NCBI GenBank assembly: GCA_964447285.1 | Contig: CAYURO010000015.1 | Coordinates: 41,655 to 105,654, forward strand | Direction of reading: 5' to 3' | DNA from: CAJBNH01 sp964447285 | Lineage (GTDB): Bacteria > Myxococcota_A > UBA9042 | Length of the DNA stretch: 64,000 nucleotides | Shown here: positions 1 through 9,639 of the stretch, piece after piece | Position numbering within the stretch: position 1 is the first letter of the stretch | How the letters are laid out: every line of letters starts with the position of its first letter | Translations under genes and position numbers: made by a program | The notes under the pieces: model-generated | The model's database searches: none | What the model was told of the DNA's origin: nothing | What the model saw: the letters and a program-made list of their open reading frames with translations, nothing else

Positions 1-54
1 CGCCCAATTGTCGCTCGATGCGGGCAAGCGACGCGGCAACGGACGGCAGAATAG

Positions 55-216
55 TGCGTTCACGTGGATCGGATCCCGGAGGCATACGGAAGCGATGGCT
101 GGTGGGCGGCCATCGAGTACCCGCCGTGGTACCTGCCGTCGGTGCCGAATTACGCGCTGCACATCCTGGGCGAGGGGATGAGCCGGGGGACGGGATCGCG
201 CATGGAGAGGACGTGA
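55..216 (+). pseudogene. Possible 3' relic of a protein gene at the window edge
   Basis: In the frame from 55 to the TGA at 214-216 the codons are strongly G/C-ending and read like real protein (GWWAAIEYPPWYLPSV followed by NYALHILGEG). A TAG at 52-54 closes this frame upstream. In another frame, positions 2-66 also look coding (LDAGKRRGNGRQNSAFTW). The two pieces together could be a frameshifted end of a gene that starts left of the window, or a very short gene using GTG at 64. I do not recognise the family; the first piece faintly resembles the end of a caspase-like (C14) domain, but this is a guess. Positions 217-365 hold nothing I can support. Confidence 0.3.
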
Positions 217-365
217 CGCGAAGCGGCGGGGAGAGGCGCGACTGCTACATCGCCACGCATGGTTACGGAGATGTGTCGGATCTTCAGCGCCTGGGCCCAT
301 CCGCCCATGGCCAACGGCATCGGAACCGCGTTCCGCACCCTACGCAGGCTCGCCCGCGCTCGCCG

Positions 366-699
366 CTACTGACAAGAGCAAGCCGCCTCGATCTCGTCAC
401 TGCCCGCATAGCCGTCGTACCCGTCGACCACGACGTGGTACGCCTGGCCCGACTTGACCGCAAACGTCGCCTCGGCCACTCCCGTGTCGTCCATCAGCGT
501 GCCGGTCTGGCAGGTGCTGCCGCCGCACGCCTTGGTGCCGTCGAGGATGAACAGGTCCAAGTAGCCGTCGTCGAACGCGGTCTTGGTCAGCGTGACGGTC
601 GCGGTGCCCGTGCAATCGGGGATGAACTCGTACGCGTACTCGGACCCCGTCTCGTCGATCTCGAGAGGTAGGGAACGGTGGTCGCGAAACGCCGAAATC
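366..699 (-). pseudogene. Orphan pre-peptidase C-terminal (PPC)-like domain fragment
   Basis: About 110 codons, ending in TAG at 366-368, read as a beta-sandwich typical of PPC domains: an aromatic strand (EYAYEFIPDCTG), an alternating strand (ATVTLTKTAFDDGYLDLFI), a Cys pair (ACGGSTCQTG) and a closing YHVVVDGYDGYAG strand. There is no start codon or ribosome site at its 5' end. The frame begins exactly where the upstream lipoprotein stops (698-700), in a different frame. It is either a decayed gene or a C-terminal domain cut off from the lipoprotein by a frameshift or stop. PPC domains normally sit at the C-terminus of secreted proteins; a full-length PPC lipoprotein lies at 48762-50276. Confidence 0.45.
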
Positions 700-3478
700 A
701 GTGCACCGCCGCGAACCGGACCTGCTGGCGAGAGGTGCCGACGAAGATCTCGGCCGGAAGCGTGCGGCTGACGCCGAACGTGAACTGGTCCAGATCGGTC
801 AGCCGCACCGTCCACTGAATGCCGCAACCTTGGGCGCAAGCGGCCGGAACGCGAGTGCCGAACAGGCCGCGTGCGTGGGCGGCCAGTACGGTGGCGCGGC
901 AAGTCCCCACGGTATCGTTGACGTCGAGCTGGGCGGCGATGACCTGCGGCAGCCGGTTGGTCGCAGGATCGCCTGCGTCAAGGAAGAACGCGACCAGCTG
1001 ATTGCGACTGTTGGGGAGGATCAGCACCCGCGAGGTCGGCGTCATCCACGCTCCGACCAACCACTCCATCGACCGCATGCGGGGCAGCACGCCCTTGATG
1101 GTCAGGGCTGGCGTGAACTCGGCCGGCACCTCGATCCGCAGCTCGGCGGTCTTGCCACGCGCAACGGCCAGCCGCTGCTCGCGCCCCGAGCCAACGTCGA
1201 AGACGGCCGTGACGTCACGCGCCGACGTGTTGCGCAGCGAGACCTCGACGACGGCGGGCGACTTGCCCTCTGCCTTGCGCACGATGTTGAGGCGGCCCGA
1301 GACGGCCGACTCTAGCGAACGCTTCTCCAACTGCTCGTCCACCAAACGGAAGTAGACCTCGGCCAGGCGGCTGTCGGGTACCTCGGTCAGCACGCGCGCC
1401 ATCACCTCAAACGGGACGTCGCGGTCGGTGGCCCGTCGGTCGACCATGATTTCGCGGGCGACGGGACGCAGGGCCACGATGCGCATGGTCGGGTCCGTGC
1501 CGCACTCGAAGTGGAATTCGATGACGTCGTCGACCTTCTTGGGGGTCACCGCGCCATGCGGACGGCACGGGATGACCTGCTCGCCCGTCACGCCTTGACC
1601 GGGCTGCACGAACCGTGACACCCGCTCGCCACGGGACTCGAGGTCGATGACCAGTGGATGCTGGGTCGGATTGCGCAGGTTGTAGCGGACTGAATACTCC
1701 TTGGGCGTGAAGAACTTCCAGCGCTTGCCGCCCATCGCCTCGACCTGCTGTGCCATAGCGTCGGGGTCCATCGTCGGGCCGTTTTCGATCTCGACGGGTG
1801 AGATGACCGCGGGTTCAACCGACAACCAATCCAGCCCCGGGGCACTGCGCTGCAACGCACCGTACAGCGACGCAGACTGGGGCGCCGTCGGATAGGTCGT
1901 CAGGTAAGCGACGACAGCCGTTACCGACCCGTCCCGCTTGGCAGCCTCCGCGGCCGCGTCTGCCCCCGACGCGGGTTGGGCTTTGGCCTTGTCGGCGTCT
2001 GCCGCCTTTGCTTTCTCGGCTTCGGCAGCTCTGGCCTTCTCAGCGTCGGCGGCTTTGGCCTTCTCCGCTTCCGCAGCCTTGGTCTTCTCGGCCTCCGCGG
2101 CCTTGGCCTTCTCTGCCTCTGCGGCCTTCGCCTTCTCTGCCTCTGCGGCCTTCGCCTTCTCAGCGTCCGCGGCCTTGGCCTTCTCAGCGTCTGCAGCCTT
2201 CGCCTTGTCGTCCGCAACCTTGGCCTTGTCCGCGGAGGCCTTTGCCTTGTCCGCAACTGCCTTGGCCCTGTCGTCCGCGGCCTTGGCCTTGTCAGCTTCG
2301 GCAGCCTTGGCCTTATCGTCCGCAGCCTTCGCCTTGTCGTCCGCGACCTTGGCCTTGTCGGCCGTGACCTTGGCCTTGTCGGCCGCAGCCTTGTCTGCCG
2401 CAGCCTTGGCCGCCTTTGCGTCTTCCGCAGCCTTGCGGGCCGCTTCCTTCTCGTCCGTCTTGCGCTGCTTCTCGGCGTCGGCGGCCGCCTTGCGGTCTGC
2501 CAAAGCCTTTTCGCGCTCGGCCTTCTCCGCCGCCTTCTTCGCGCGCACCGCTTCAGCTGCGTCGGCGGCGGCCTTCTCGCGCTCAGCCTTCTCGACCGCC
2601 TTGCGCTCCTTGGCCTGGGCCGCGGTCTCCGCGAGCTTGCGCGCACGCTCTTCGGCCTCTGTGGCCTTCTTTTCCTTCTGCGCGGCGTCTGCGTTGGCCC
2701 GGGCCTTTTCCTTGTCGGCGGCTTCCGACGCCTTGCGTGCCTTCTCCTCGGATTCCGAGGCTTTTCTGGCCTTCTCGGCCGCTTCCTGAGCTTCCGCGGC
2801 CTTCTTTTCCCTCTCGGCGGCCTCCGTCGCGGCGCGCGCCTTCTCTTTCTCCGCAGCCTCGGCAGCCTTCTTGGCCTTCTCGTCGAAGTCCGCCGCGGTC
2901 AGCGCCGCCTGTTTCGCCGCCTCGCGTGCCTTGGCAGCCTCCGCGTCGGCCTTGATACGATCCTTGTTCACGGCGGGGGCGTCTGGCGTAGAGGCGGCGC
3001 GGGCAGCGATGTCCGCCATCGGCGTGCGCACGCACTTCGCGACCCATGAGTGCTCCAGCTGGGTCTCGACGTCGTCCTTCCACACCGGATTGCCGGCAGA
3101 GTCGTACGACTTCACGCGGATCGGGTTGACGACCTCGCTCTTCTCAAGCGCCATCTCAGCCAACACATCGCAGCCGTAGCGCAGGGCGTTCGCCATCAGC
3201 TCGCGCTCGGCAGCAGCCTGCGACATCGGGTCGCGGGTCGGCGGCAAGCGCAGCACGCCCAGAACGGTCGACCCGGCCGGAACGTCCTCCATCTTCGCGA
3301 TCTTCTGCACCTGCACCTTCGACGGCAGGGGCGCGTAGCGTGGGGCCGAGTTCGACTTTTCGAACTGCACACCGCCGCAGCCGAGTGCGAACGCGAGCAA
3401 GCCCGACAGGCACCACAAGGGCGCGCGCCGCCACGACCGGCGAAGGCAGGCAGGAGTCGACGTGGGCATGGGCATCAT
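698..3478 (-). CDS. Lipoprotein with a very long Ala/Lys-rich helical stalk
   Basis: Predicted 926-residue envelope lipoprotein. The ATG at 3478 is chosen because GAGG lies 6 bases upstream. The N-terminus is a basic stretch, a hydrophobic run and an ALGC lipobox. Residues about 30-150 form a small globular part (KVQVQKIAKMEDVPAGST). Residues about 170-505 are an almost uninterrupted charged helix of KA/EKA/DKA units (see the repeat entry). The last 420 residues are a globular C-terminal region with several beta-rich segments that I do not recognise. The stalk resembles TolA-like periplasm-spanning helices, so a role as a spacer between membranes or between membrane and cell wall is plausible, but this is inference. 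It diverges from prfC across a 218-base gap. A PPC-like fragment directly follows the stop. Confidence 0.75.
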   Translation of the reverse strand: MMPMPTSTPACLRRSWRRAPLWCLSGLLAFALGCGGVQFEKSNSAPRYAPLPSKVQVQKIAKMEDVPAGSTVLGVLRLPPTRDPMSQAAAERELMANALRYGCDVLAEMALEKSEVVNPIRVKSYDSAGNPVWKDDVETQLEHSWVAKCVRTPMADIAARAASTPDAPAVNKDRIKADAEAAKAREAAKQAALTAADFDEKAKKAAEAAEKEKARAATEAAEREKKAAEAQEAAEKARKASESEEKARKASEAADKEKARANADAAQKEKKATEAEERARKLAETAAQAKERKAVEKAEREKAAADAAEAVRAKKAAEKAEREKALADRKAAADAEKQRKTDEKEAARKAAEDAKAAKAAADKAAADKAKVTADKAKVADDKAKAADDKAKAAEADKAKAADDRAKAVADKAKASADKAKVADDKAKAADAEKAKAADAEKAKAAEAEKAKAAEAEKAKAAEAEKTKAAEAEKAKAADAEKARAAEAEKAKAADADKAKAQPASGADAAAEAAKRDGSVTAVVAYLTTYPTAPQSASLYGALQRSAPGLDWLSVEPAVISPVEIENGPTMDPDAMAQQVEAMGGKRWKFFTPKEYSVRYNLRNPTQHPLVIDLESRGERVSRFVQPGQGVTGEQVIPCRPHGAVTPKKVDDVIEFHFECGTDPTMRIVALRPVAREIMVDRRATDRDVPFEVMARVLTEVPDSRLAEVYFRLVDEQLEKRSLESAVSGRLNIVRKAEGKSPAVVEVSLRNTSARDVTAVFDVGSGREQRLAVARGKTAELRIEVPAEFTPALTIKGVLPRMRSMEWLVGAWMTPTSRVLILPNSRNQLVAFFLDAGDPATNRLPQVIAAQLDVNDTVGTCRATVLAAHARGLFGTRVPAACAQGCGIQWTVRLTDLDQFTFGVSRTLPAEIFVGTSRQQVRFAAVH
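1965..2970 (-). repeat. In-gene helical repeats, period 7 then 8 codons
   Basis: The coding strand carries tandem near-identical units. Nearest the C-terminal domain (about 1980-2205) they are 24 bp, encoding AEKAKAAE-type octads. Next (about 2205-2400) they are 21 bp, encoding DKAKVAD-type heptads. The part nearest the N-terminus is more diverged (AAEKEKARAATEAAEREKK). The heptad part fits a coiled coil, and the octad part fits a single charged alpha-helix. Copy number is likely to vary between strains. Confidence 0.8.
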
Positions 3479-3531
3479 GGCAAGCCTCGAGACGGCAGCG
3501 TGGGGGGAGCGCGGGAAACGGCCGAACAGTG

Positions 3532-3560
3532 ATCGTATGTCGCCTAGAAAGGACGCACAA
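3532..3560 (-). promoter_or_regulatory. Putative sigma-70 promoter of the stalk lipoprotein gene
   Basis: On the minus strand TTGTGC (3555-3560) and TACGAT (3532-3537) are separated by 17 bases and lie about 55 bases upstream of the ATG at 3478. Both boxes are partial matches to the consensus. It lies in the 218-base divergent gap with prfC. Confidence 0.4.
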
Positions 3561-3696
3561 GCCCAAGTGCGGCCGATCCGGCCCGGCCGGTCGCTACAGC
3601 CGCAAACCCAAGACACCCAGCCTGTTTGGTGCTAGTGTGCTGCGCCCCGCCGGCCCCCAATGCACCCTCCGCCGCGGCCACCGAGAGCCCCAGCCC

Positions 3697-5289
<1,593 letters not shown>

Positions 5290-5322
5290 CCCGCAACCCC
5301 GCACCCGCACCCGAGAACGCCG

Positions 5323-6213
5323 ATGGACGGACGCCTGCAGATCCTGCTTGCGGCGGTGCTGTGGAGCACGGGCGGCCTGTTCATCAAGGTCCTGCTGGGG
5401 TCGGGCCATGCGCTGTCGCCGGGGACGCTGGTGTCGGTGCGCAGTCTGGCGGCGGGTCTGGTGCTCGCGTGGGCGCTGCCGCGGTTGCGCAAGCCCGTGG
5501 CGACCGCAGGGCGCGATCCGACGCCCGTGAAGTGGACCCGCGTCGCCGCACCGGCGGTCGTCTACGCCGCCTTCCTGTTCGCCTATGTCTCGGCCAACGT
5601 CTGGACGTCGGCGGCAAACGCGATTCTTCTTCAGTACTTCTACCCGCTAATCGTCGCCGTCGCGTCATTCGCGCTGTTCGGCGAGCGGCTGGTGCGCGGC
5701 GATGCATGGGCGCTGGGTCTGGGCACGCTGGGCGTCGTCGTCATCGTGGTGGGGTCGTGGCAAGGGGCCGAGGTGCTGGGCGTTACGCTGGGCATGCTGT
5801 CCGCGCTGGGCTTCGGCGCCTTCGTGCTGCTGCAGCGGCCGCTGAAGGGCGTGGACGTGCTGGCCCTGACGAGCATCAACAACCTGGTGACCTTTCTGGC
5901 GATCCTGCCGTTTGCCGATGGGATCCTCGACGCGCCGGCCGCGGCGCTGGCGCTGGTGGCCTTCCAGGGCGTGGTGCAGATCGCGGCGCCGTACGTGCTG
6001 TTCTTGAACGGCCTGCGGACGGTTCCGGCCGTGGCCGGGTCGGTGATCACGCTGGCCGAGCCGCTGCTGAACCCGCTGTGGACCTGGCTTGGGGTCGGCG
6101 AAGTGCCCAGCTTCTGGACGCTTCTGGGTGGCGGTGTGCTGCTGGCGGCGTTGGTGGTGCAGGCCGTAGACGCCGCGCGGCGGCGGGGACGGGCGGCGCG
6201 CGCGGCGGGCTAG
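5323..6213 (+). CDS. EamA/DMT-family membrane transporter
   Basis: 296-residue very hydrophobic protein with about ten predicted membrane segments arranged as two EamA repeats (about 1-145 and 155-285), as in drug/metabolite transporters of the RhaT/EamA superfamily. The opening MDGRLQILLAAVLWSTGG and the second-repeat motif TLAEPLLNPLWTWL are typical. The C-terminus is a short Arg-rich cytoplasmic tail. The substrate cannot be read from sequence. It follows prfC by 33 bases and its stop overlaps the stop of the convergent RNase Z-like gene by 3 bases. Confidence 0.88.
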   Translation: MDGRLQILLAAVLWSTGGLFIKVLLGSGHALSPGTLVSVRSLAAGLVLAWALPRLRKPVATAGRDPTPVKWTRVAAPAVVYAAFLFAYVSANVWTSAANAILLQYFYPLIVAVASFALFGERLVRGDAWALGLGTLGVVVIVVGSWQGAEVLGVTLGMLSALGFGAFVLLQRPLKGVDVLALTSINNLVTFLAILPFADGILDAPAAALALVAFQGVVQIAAPYVLFLNGLRTVPAVAGSVITLAEPLLNPLWTWLGVGEVPSFWTLLGGGVLLAALVVQAVDAARRRGRAARAAG

Positions 6214-7124
6214 ACCGGACCGCGCTCGCCCGGCAGCAACGCCCGCGTCCGCACCGCCAGCGCTTCGGGCAGCCGCTCGCGGATCACACGCAACGCCTCT
6301 CGCGCACTGTAGATCTGGCTGACGTGGTACGGCACCAGCCACTGGCCTTGCAGCAGCTCAGCGCGCTCGATCCACTCGTCCAGATGCACATGCCCGCCCA
6401 AATGTGCATGGGCTGGCGTGCGGCGGTCGTCCAGGAACGTCGCCTCCAAGGCCATGACCTCGGCGTGTTGCAGCTCGGGCGCGTCGTGCAGGGCTTGGAT
6501 GCGCGTATCCCCAGACACAGCCAAGCGAATCCTCTCAACCGCCGCCGAAACCGTCTCGCCCCGCAGGGCCAACTCTCGCAGCGTCTCGGGCGGCAACCCG
6601 GCAAACTCGGGCTTGAGTCGGTGCGGCCGCTCGACCACGGCATAGCCCAGCGCGGGCACCACGTGATGGGTCGCAAGTGCCCGCAGCCAACGGCTTTTGC
6701 CAATCGGCAGCTCGTCGCCCGGGCGCATCGGCTGCAGCGTCCACGGGAATGGCGACCCTTGCAGCCGCTCCCACGCCTGCACGATGCCGCGCAGGTCGTC
6801 GCACGCCTCGGCCGGCGCGAACACCGTCGACGGACCCATCGCGTACAGCTTGCGCAGCGCCAGGTACTGCCCCAGACCGCCCGCGTGGTCCATGTGCGCG
6901 TGCGTCAGGGCCAGGTACTTGCAGCGGGCCACGACCTCAGGAGAGCGGCCGACGTCGATCGCCAGACTCCAGGCCTGCACGCGCAGCCACGTCTCGACGC
7001 CCGCGACCGACGCCCCCTCGAGCTGGAACCCCAGACCCGGAAAGGTCAAACACGCCACCGCCGCCGGCTGCAGCTCGGGGCGGCCGGCCGGAGCCTCGGG
7101 CAAGGTGGGATCGGGCTCGGCCAC
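6210..7124 (-). CDS. Metallo-beta-lactamase-fold hydrolase, RNase Z-like
   Basis: 304-residue MBL-fold protein. Metal-site motifs: THAHMDHAG (HxHxDH, residues about 85-93), HHVVPALGY, a VSGDTRI aspartate and a late His in HLGGHVHLDEW. The HxxPxxGY and EATFLDDR...H patterns are those of RNase Z/ElaC-type enzymes, which cut tRNA 3' trailers, so an RNase Z-like phosphodiesterase is the best guess; a different substrate is possible. It is the last gene of a four-gene minus-strand run (eutC, eutL, methyltransferase-like, this gene), 9 bases after its neighbour. Confidence 0.75.
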   Translation of the reverse strand: MAEPDPTLPEAPAGRPELQPAAVACLTFPGLGFQLEGASVAGVETWLRVQAWSLAIDVGRSPEVVARCKYLALTHAHMDHAGGLGQYLALRKLYAMGPSTVFAPAEACDDLRGIVQAWERLQGSPFPWTLQPMRPGDELPIGKSRWLRALATHHVVPALGYAVVERPHRLKPEFAGLPPETLRELALRGETVSAAVERIRLAVSGDTRIQALHDAPELQHAEVMALEATFLDDRRTPAHAHLGGHVHLDEWIERAELLQGQWLVPYHVSQIYSAREALRVIRERLPEALAVRTRALLPGERGPV

Positions 7125-7133
7125 GGCAAACCT

Positions 7134-7661
7134 CTAGGGAGCAACGGCGCGAAACAGCGACACCGGACCGCGGGCGGTCCAAGCGACGGCATCCTCGCCG
7201 ATCGATCGAAACCCGACCTGACGCAGCTGGTCGGCCAGGTCGACCTCGTGCTCGGCCGCGCGCCGGGCGGCCGCCTCGGCATCGCGCGGATTGCGCCAAG
7301 TGGCCAGCGCGGCCACCTGCCACCGCCGATTCGTGGCGTGCGTGAAGTGCAGCTCGCCGCCGACCACCAGCAGCCCGCGCCAGCGGGCCAGCGATCGCAA
7401 GCGGTCGGACACGCCCAACCCTTGCATCGGCAACCACCCGACGATGCGATCGAATTTCGGCGGATTCGCGTCCAGCTCCCACACGCGGCCCGTCGCCACT
7501 TTCGCGCCCGGAACCGCCAGCATACCGGCCGGCGACAGGTCCAGCACGCGCAGCCCGTCGTCGAGTCTTGCGGCCGCGAGCAGCTGGCGGCGCAGGGCGG
7601 CCGAACCCCAGAAGAGCGGGATCTCGGGTGGACGGGGCGAAGCAGGCATGGCCACAGACAT
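7134..7661 (-). CDS. Degenerate methyltransferase-like protein of unknown function
   Basis: 175 residues from the ATG at 7661 (an alternative ATG lies at 7649, with AAGGA further upstream). The layout resembles a class I methyltransferase core: LRVLDLSPAG in the place of motif I, VWELDANPPKFDRIVGWLPM, a LLVVGGELHFTH strand and a final DLADQLRQVGFRSI. The Gly-rich SAM loop is not canonical (LDLSPAG), so catalytic activity is doubtful. It begins 7 bases after the eutL stop and ends 9 bases before the RNase Z-like gene, so it is probably in the same transcript. No specific function is proposed. Confidence 0.6.
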   Translation of the reverse strand: MSVAMPASPRPPEIPLFWGSAALRRQLLAAARLDDGLRVLDLSPAGMLAVPGAKVATGRVWELDANPPKFDRIVGWLPMQGLGVSDRLRSLARWRGLLVVGGELHFTHATNRRWQVAALATWRNPRDAEAAARRAAEHEVDLADQLRQVGFRSIGEDAVAWTARGPVSLFRAVAP

Positions 7662-7668
7662 CCTTGCG

Positions 7669-8379
7669 TCAGCCGCGGTCGCGGGCGGGCCTTCGAGCGG
7701 CTTCCAGCGGGCGGCGCGCGACGTCCAACACGGCCGAGGCAAACGCGGCGGCGGCGGCTTCGCAGGCGGCCAGATCGCCCGTCAGCCACGCTCCGCCGAA
7801 GTTCGTCTCGGTCGGCGGGCCAAAGTACTTGCACAACCTGACGTCTGCGGCCTTCAGCGCGGCGTCGACGGCCACCACCGACTCGACGGGCGGCGCGATC
7901 AGGTACGCCAGCGGCGCGCCGCGCGGGATCCCGGCGAGCTTGCTCAGGTAGTCGCCTGTCTCGGACAACACATGGGGAAAGAACGCGGGGGAGGCACCCG
8001 GCAGCCCCTTTCCCTGATAGAAGCACGCACGATCATTCAGGTATTCGCGAAGTGCGGCAAGACCTTCCAGCACCTCGTCGGGGTCCGGTCCGGCCAGCAC
8101 GCCCAGGATCTCGCCCGACAGCGGCCCCGACGCGTGCGCGGCGCCGGCGTAGAAGCTTTTGGCGTAGACGACGTCGACCTGCGCGAACTTGGTGGCCTGG
8201 TCCAGCGCGGCGTACATCGCGTCGTCCTGGTCGCAGGTGACCAGACCGATCGCGTAGTGCTGGGGACCGCAGCCAAGCTCGTCGCGCAGGGCCGGCGAGA
8301 CGGACGGAATCAGGCGGCAAGACAGCAGCTTGGGCCGCAGGGGCGCGATGTCGTCGGGCAGATAGGCGGGTACGGTCAT
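7669..8379 (-). CDS. eutL: Ethanolamine microcompartment shell protein EutL
   Basis: 236 residues, slightly longer than typical EutL (about 220) because of a C-terminal Arg-rich tail. EutL is a trimeric tandem-BMC shell protein with a gated pore. Hallmarks visible along the chain: IGLVTCDQDDAMYAALDQAT, VDVVYAKSFYAGAAHASGP, GEILGVLAGPDPDEV, ETGDYLSKLAGI, PLAYLIAPPVES, DAALKAADVRL and PPTETNFGGAWLTG. The ATG overlaps the eutC TGA (ATGA), so translation is coupled to eutC. No other shell protein gene lies in the window. Confidence 0.95.
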   Translation of the reverse strand: MTVPAYLPDDIAPLRPKLLSCRLIPSVSPALRDELGCGPQHYAIGLVTCDQDDAMYAALDQATKFAQVDVVYAKSFYAGAAHASGPLSGEILGVLAGPDPDEVLEGLAALREYLNDRACFYQGKGLPGASPAFFPHVLSETGDYLSKLAGIPRGAPLAYLIAPPVESVVAVDAALKAADVRLCKYFGPPTETNFGGAWLTGDLAACEAAAAAFASAVLDVARRPLEAARRPARDRG

Positions 8380-9314
8380 GGCTTGGACCCCGGCGCGTCG
8401 GCGGCGCCCAGGGCAAGGCCACCCCGGCCGATCTCGCGCGACTTCTTCAAAAGGACGACGGCCTGGCGCGCAGCCTCGTCGACCGAGAAGCCGGCGGGGC
8501 GCACGTTCGAGATGCAGTTCTTGTCGGCGTTGTCCTGGCCGATCGCAGGGTTCCACGCGAGGTAGATGCTGAGCGAGTCGCCGGTGCCCAGGCCCGGTCG
8601 CTCGCCCAGGCAGATCAGCGTGGCCTTGGCGCCGAGCTCGACGCCGATCTGGTCGGCCACCGCAATCCGCGCCCGGTGCACCCAGATCGGCTTGCCGACA
8701 CTGAAACCGGCCGCGGCCAGCTCGCGCTGCAAGGCCGGCAGCAGCCCCACGTTGCGCTCTGCCGCCCACGCCGACAGCCCGTCGGCCAGGATGACCTGCA
8801 CGTCCGCGCCGCGCGTCGCTTCAGCCCGCAGCTTTTGCAGCGACGCCTCGTCCAGCACGCGGCCCATGTCGGGTTGCAGCAAGAAGGTTTGCAGGTCGGC
8901 GGCTTGCGACCGCAACTCGACGGCACCCAGCGAGGCCAGAAATTCGGGCGTCGGCTCGGACACCACGGCGTCCTTGGCCACCGCGTGGTCGCCCCGCAGC
9001 TGCAGGTACGTCTGGGTCGGATAGCGCAACCCCGCACGCCCCACGCCCAAGCGCGCCGGCGACGCGCGGGTCAGGGCCTCGAGCGCGGCCTCGCGGGCCA
9101 GGCGGGCGATCCCGGGCAGGGCCGAGGTGCGGGGGTTGGGTGTGGTCGAAAACAGGCGCTCGGGCGAGGCCGAGTCGCCCTGGCGGGGCGCAAATCCTGC
9201 GAAAGCAACCGGGCTTGTGGCAACCGGCGCGGCAGCAGCCTGCGACTCGGCCAACACGGCGCGCACGACTTCGGCGACCAGGCGTTCGAGTTCGGTAGCT
9301 TCGCGGTCGGCCAT
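8376..9314 (-). CDS. eutC: Ethanolamine ammonia-lyase small subunit
   Basis: 312 residues, the usual EutC size. EutC pairs with EutB to form the adenosylcobalamin-dependent enzyme that cleaves ethanolamine to acetaldehyde and ammonia. A variable N-terminus (1-70) precedes the conserved region: ASPARLGVGRAGLRYPT, LRGDHAVAKDAV, VQVILADGLSAWAAERN, RIAVADQIGVELGAKA, LICLGERPGLGTGDSLSIY and NADKNCISNVRPAGFS. The expected upstream partner eutB is missing: 9315-9639 is non-coding and the next gene is on the other strand. EutC alone is inactive, so eutB must be elsewhere or lost. Confidence 0.95.
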   Translation of the reverse strand: MADREATELERLVAEVVRAVLAESQAAAAPVATSPVAFAGFAPRQGDSASPERLFSTTPNPRTSALPGIARLAREAALEALTRASPARLGVGRAGLRYPTQTYLQLRGDHAVAKDAVVSEPTPEFLASLGAVELRSQAADLQTFLLQPDMGRVLDEASLQKLRAEATRGADVQVILADGLSAWAAERNVGLLPALQRELAAAGFSVGKPIWVHRARIAVADQIGVELGAKATLICLGERPGLGTGDSLSIYLAWNPAIGQDNADKNCISNVRPAGFSVDEAARQAVVLLKKSREIGRGGLALGAADAPGSKP

Positions 9315-9438
9315 GGACGCTGCCCCCGGGGAGTGCGGACGGAGGCGAGTGTGCTAGCGCGCGGGAGTTGGGTCAATCGGGGTTCGGGGTGGGTCTGGCC
9401 AGAGCGTGGGACGGCGGTTGACCGTGCCAATCCTCCGC

Positions 9439-9467
9439 TTGACAATACCGGACTAATCTGGTCTTAT
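9439..9467 (+). promoter_or_regulatory. Strong sigma-70-type promoter in the eutC / zinc-ribbon gap
   Basis: TTGACA (9439-9444, perfect -35), a 17-base spacer and TCTTAT (9462-9467, four of six) lie in an unusually AT-rich patch. It points to the plus-strand zinc-ribbon gene at 9640, implying a leader of about 165 bases. The rest of 9315-9639 holds the hairpin described next and no gene. Confidence 0.5.
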
Positions 9468-9504
9468 TTGGTTCATTGGGAGGGAGAGTGCCAAAAGCAG
9501 GGTG

Positions 9505-9532
9505 GGAGGAGGTCGGATCGCCGACCCCCTCC
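9505..9532 (+). other. Leader hairpin upstream of the zinc-ribbon gene
   Basis: A 12-base stem with one mismatch (left arm 9505-9516, right arm 9521-9532) closes on the tetraloop ATCG. It lies in the predicted 5' leader between the promoter at 9439 and the ATG at 9640. No T-tract follows, so it is more likely a structured leader than a terminator. Confidence 0.4.
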
Positions 9533-9639
9533 GCGGATGGGGCGTGCCTGACGTCAGCCCGCGCTTGACGCATTCGTCCACCGCGTGTACCCGCTGCTGA
9601 CAGCCCGGCGCCCCCGGTTCGCGCCGCTTCAGGAGCCCC

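Noticed and set aside
1938..3049. Long plus-strand open frames opposite the stalk lipoprotein
   Set aside because: They are mirror images of a low-complexity Ala/Lys repeat (Ala/Ser- or Leu/Gly-rich nonsense) and have no ribosome site or family signal.
9315..9438. Cobalamin riboswitch upstream of the B12-dependent enzyme subunit eutC
   Set aside because: No B12-box-like sequence or suitable fold could be recognised in the leader on the minus strand.
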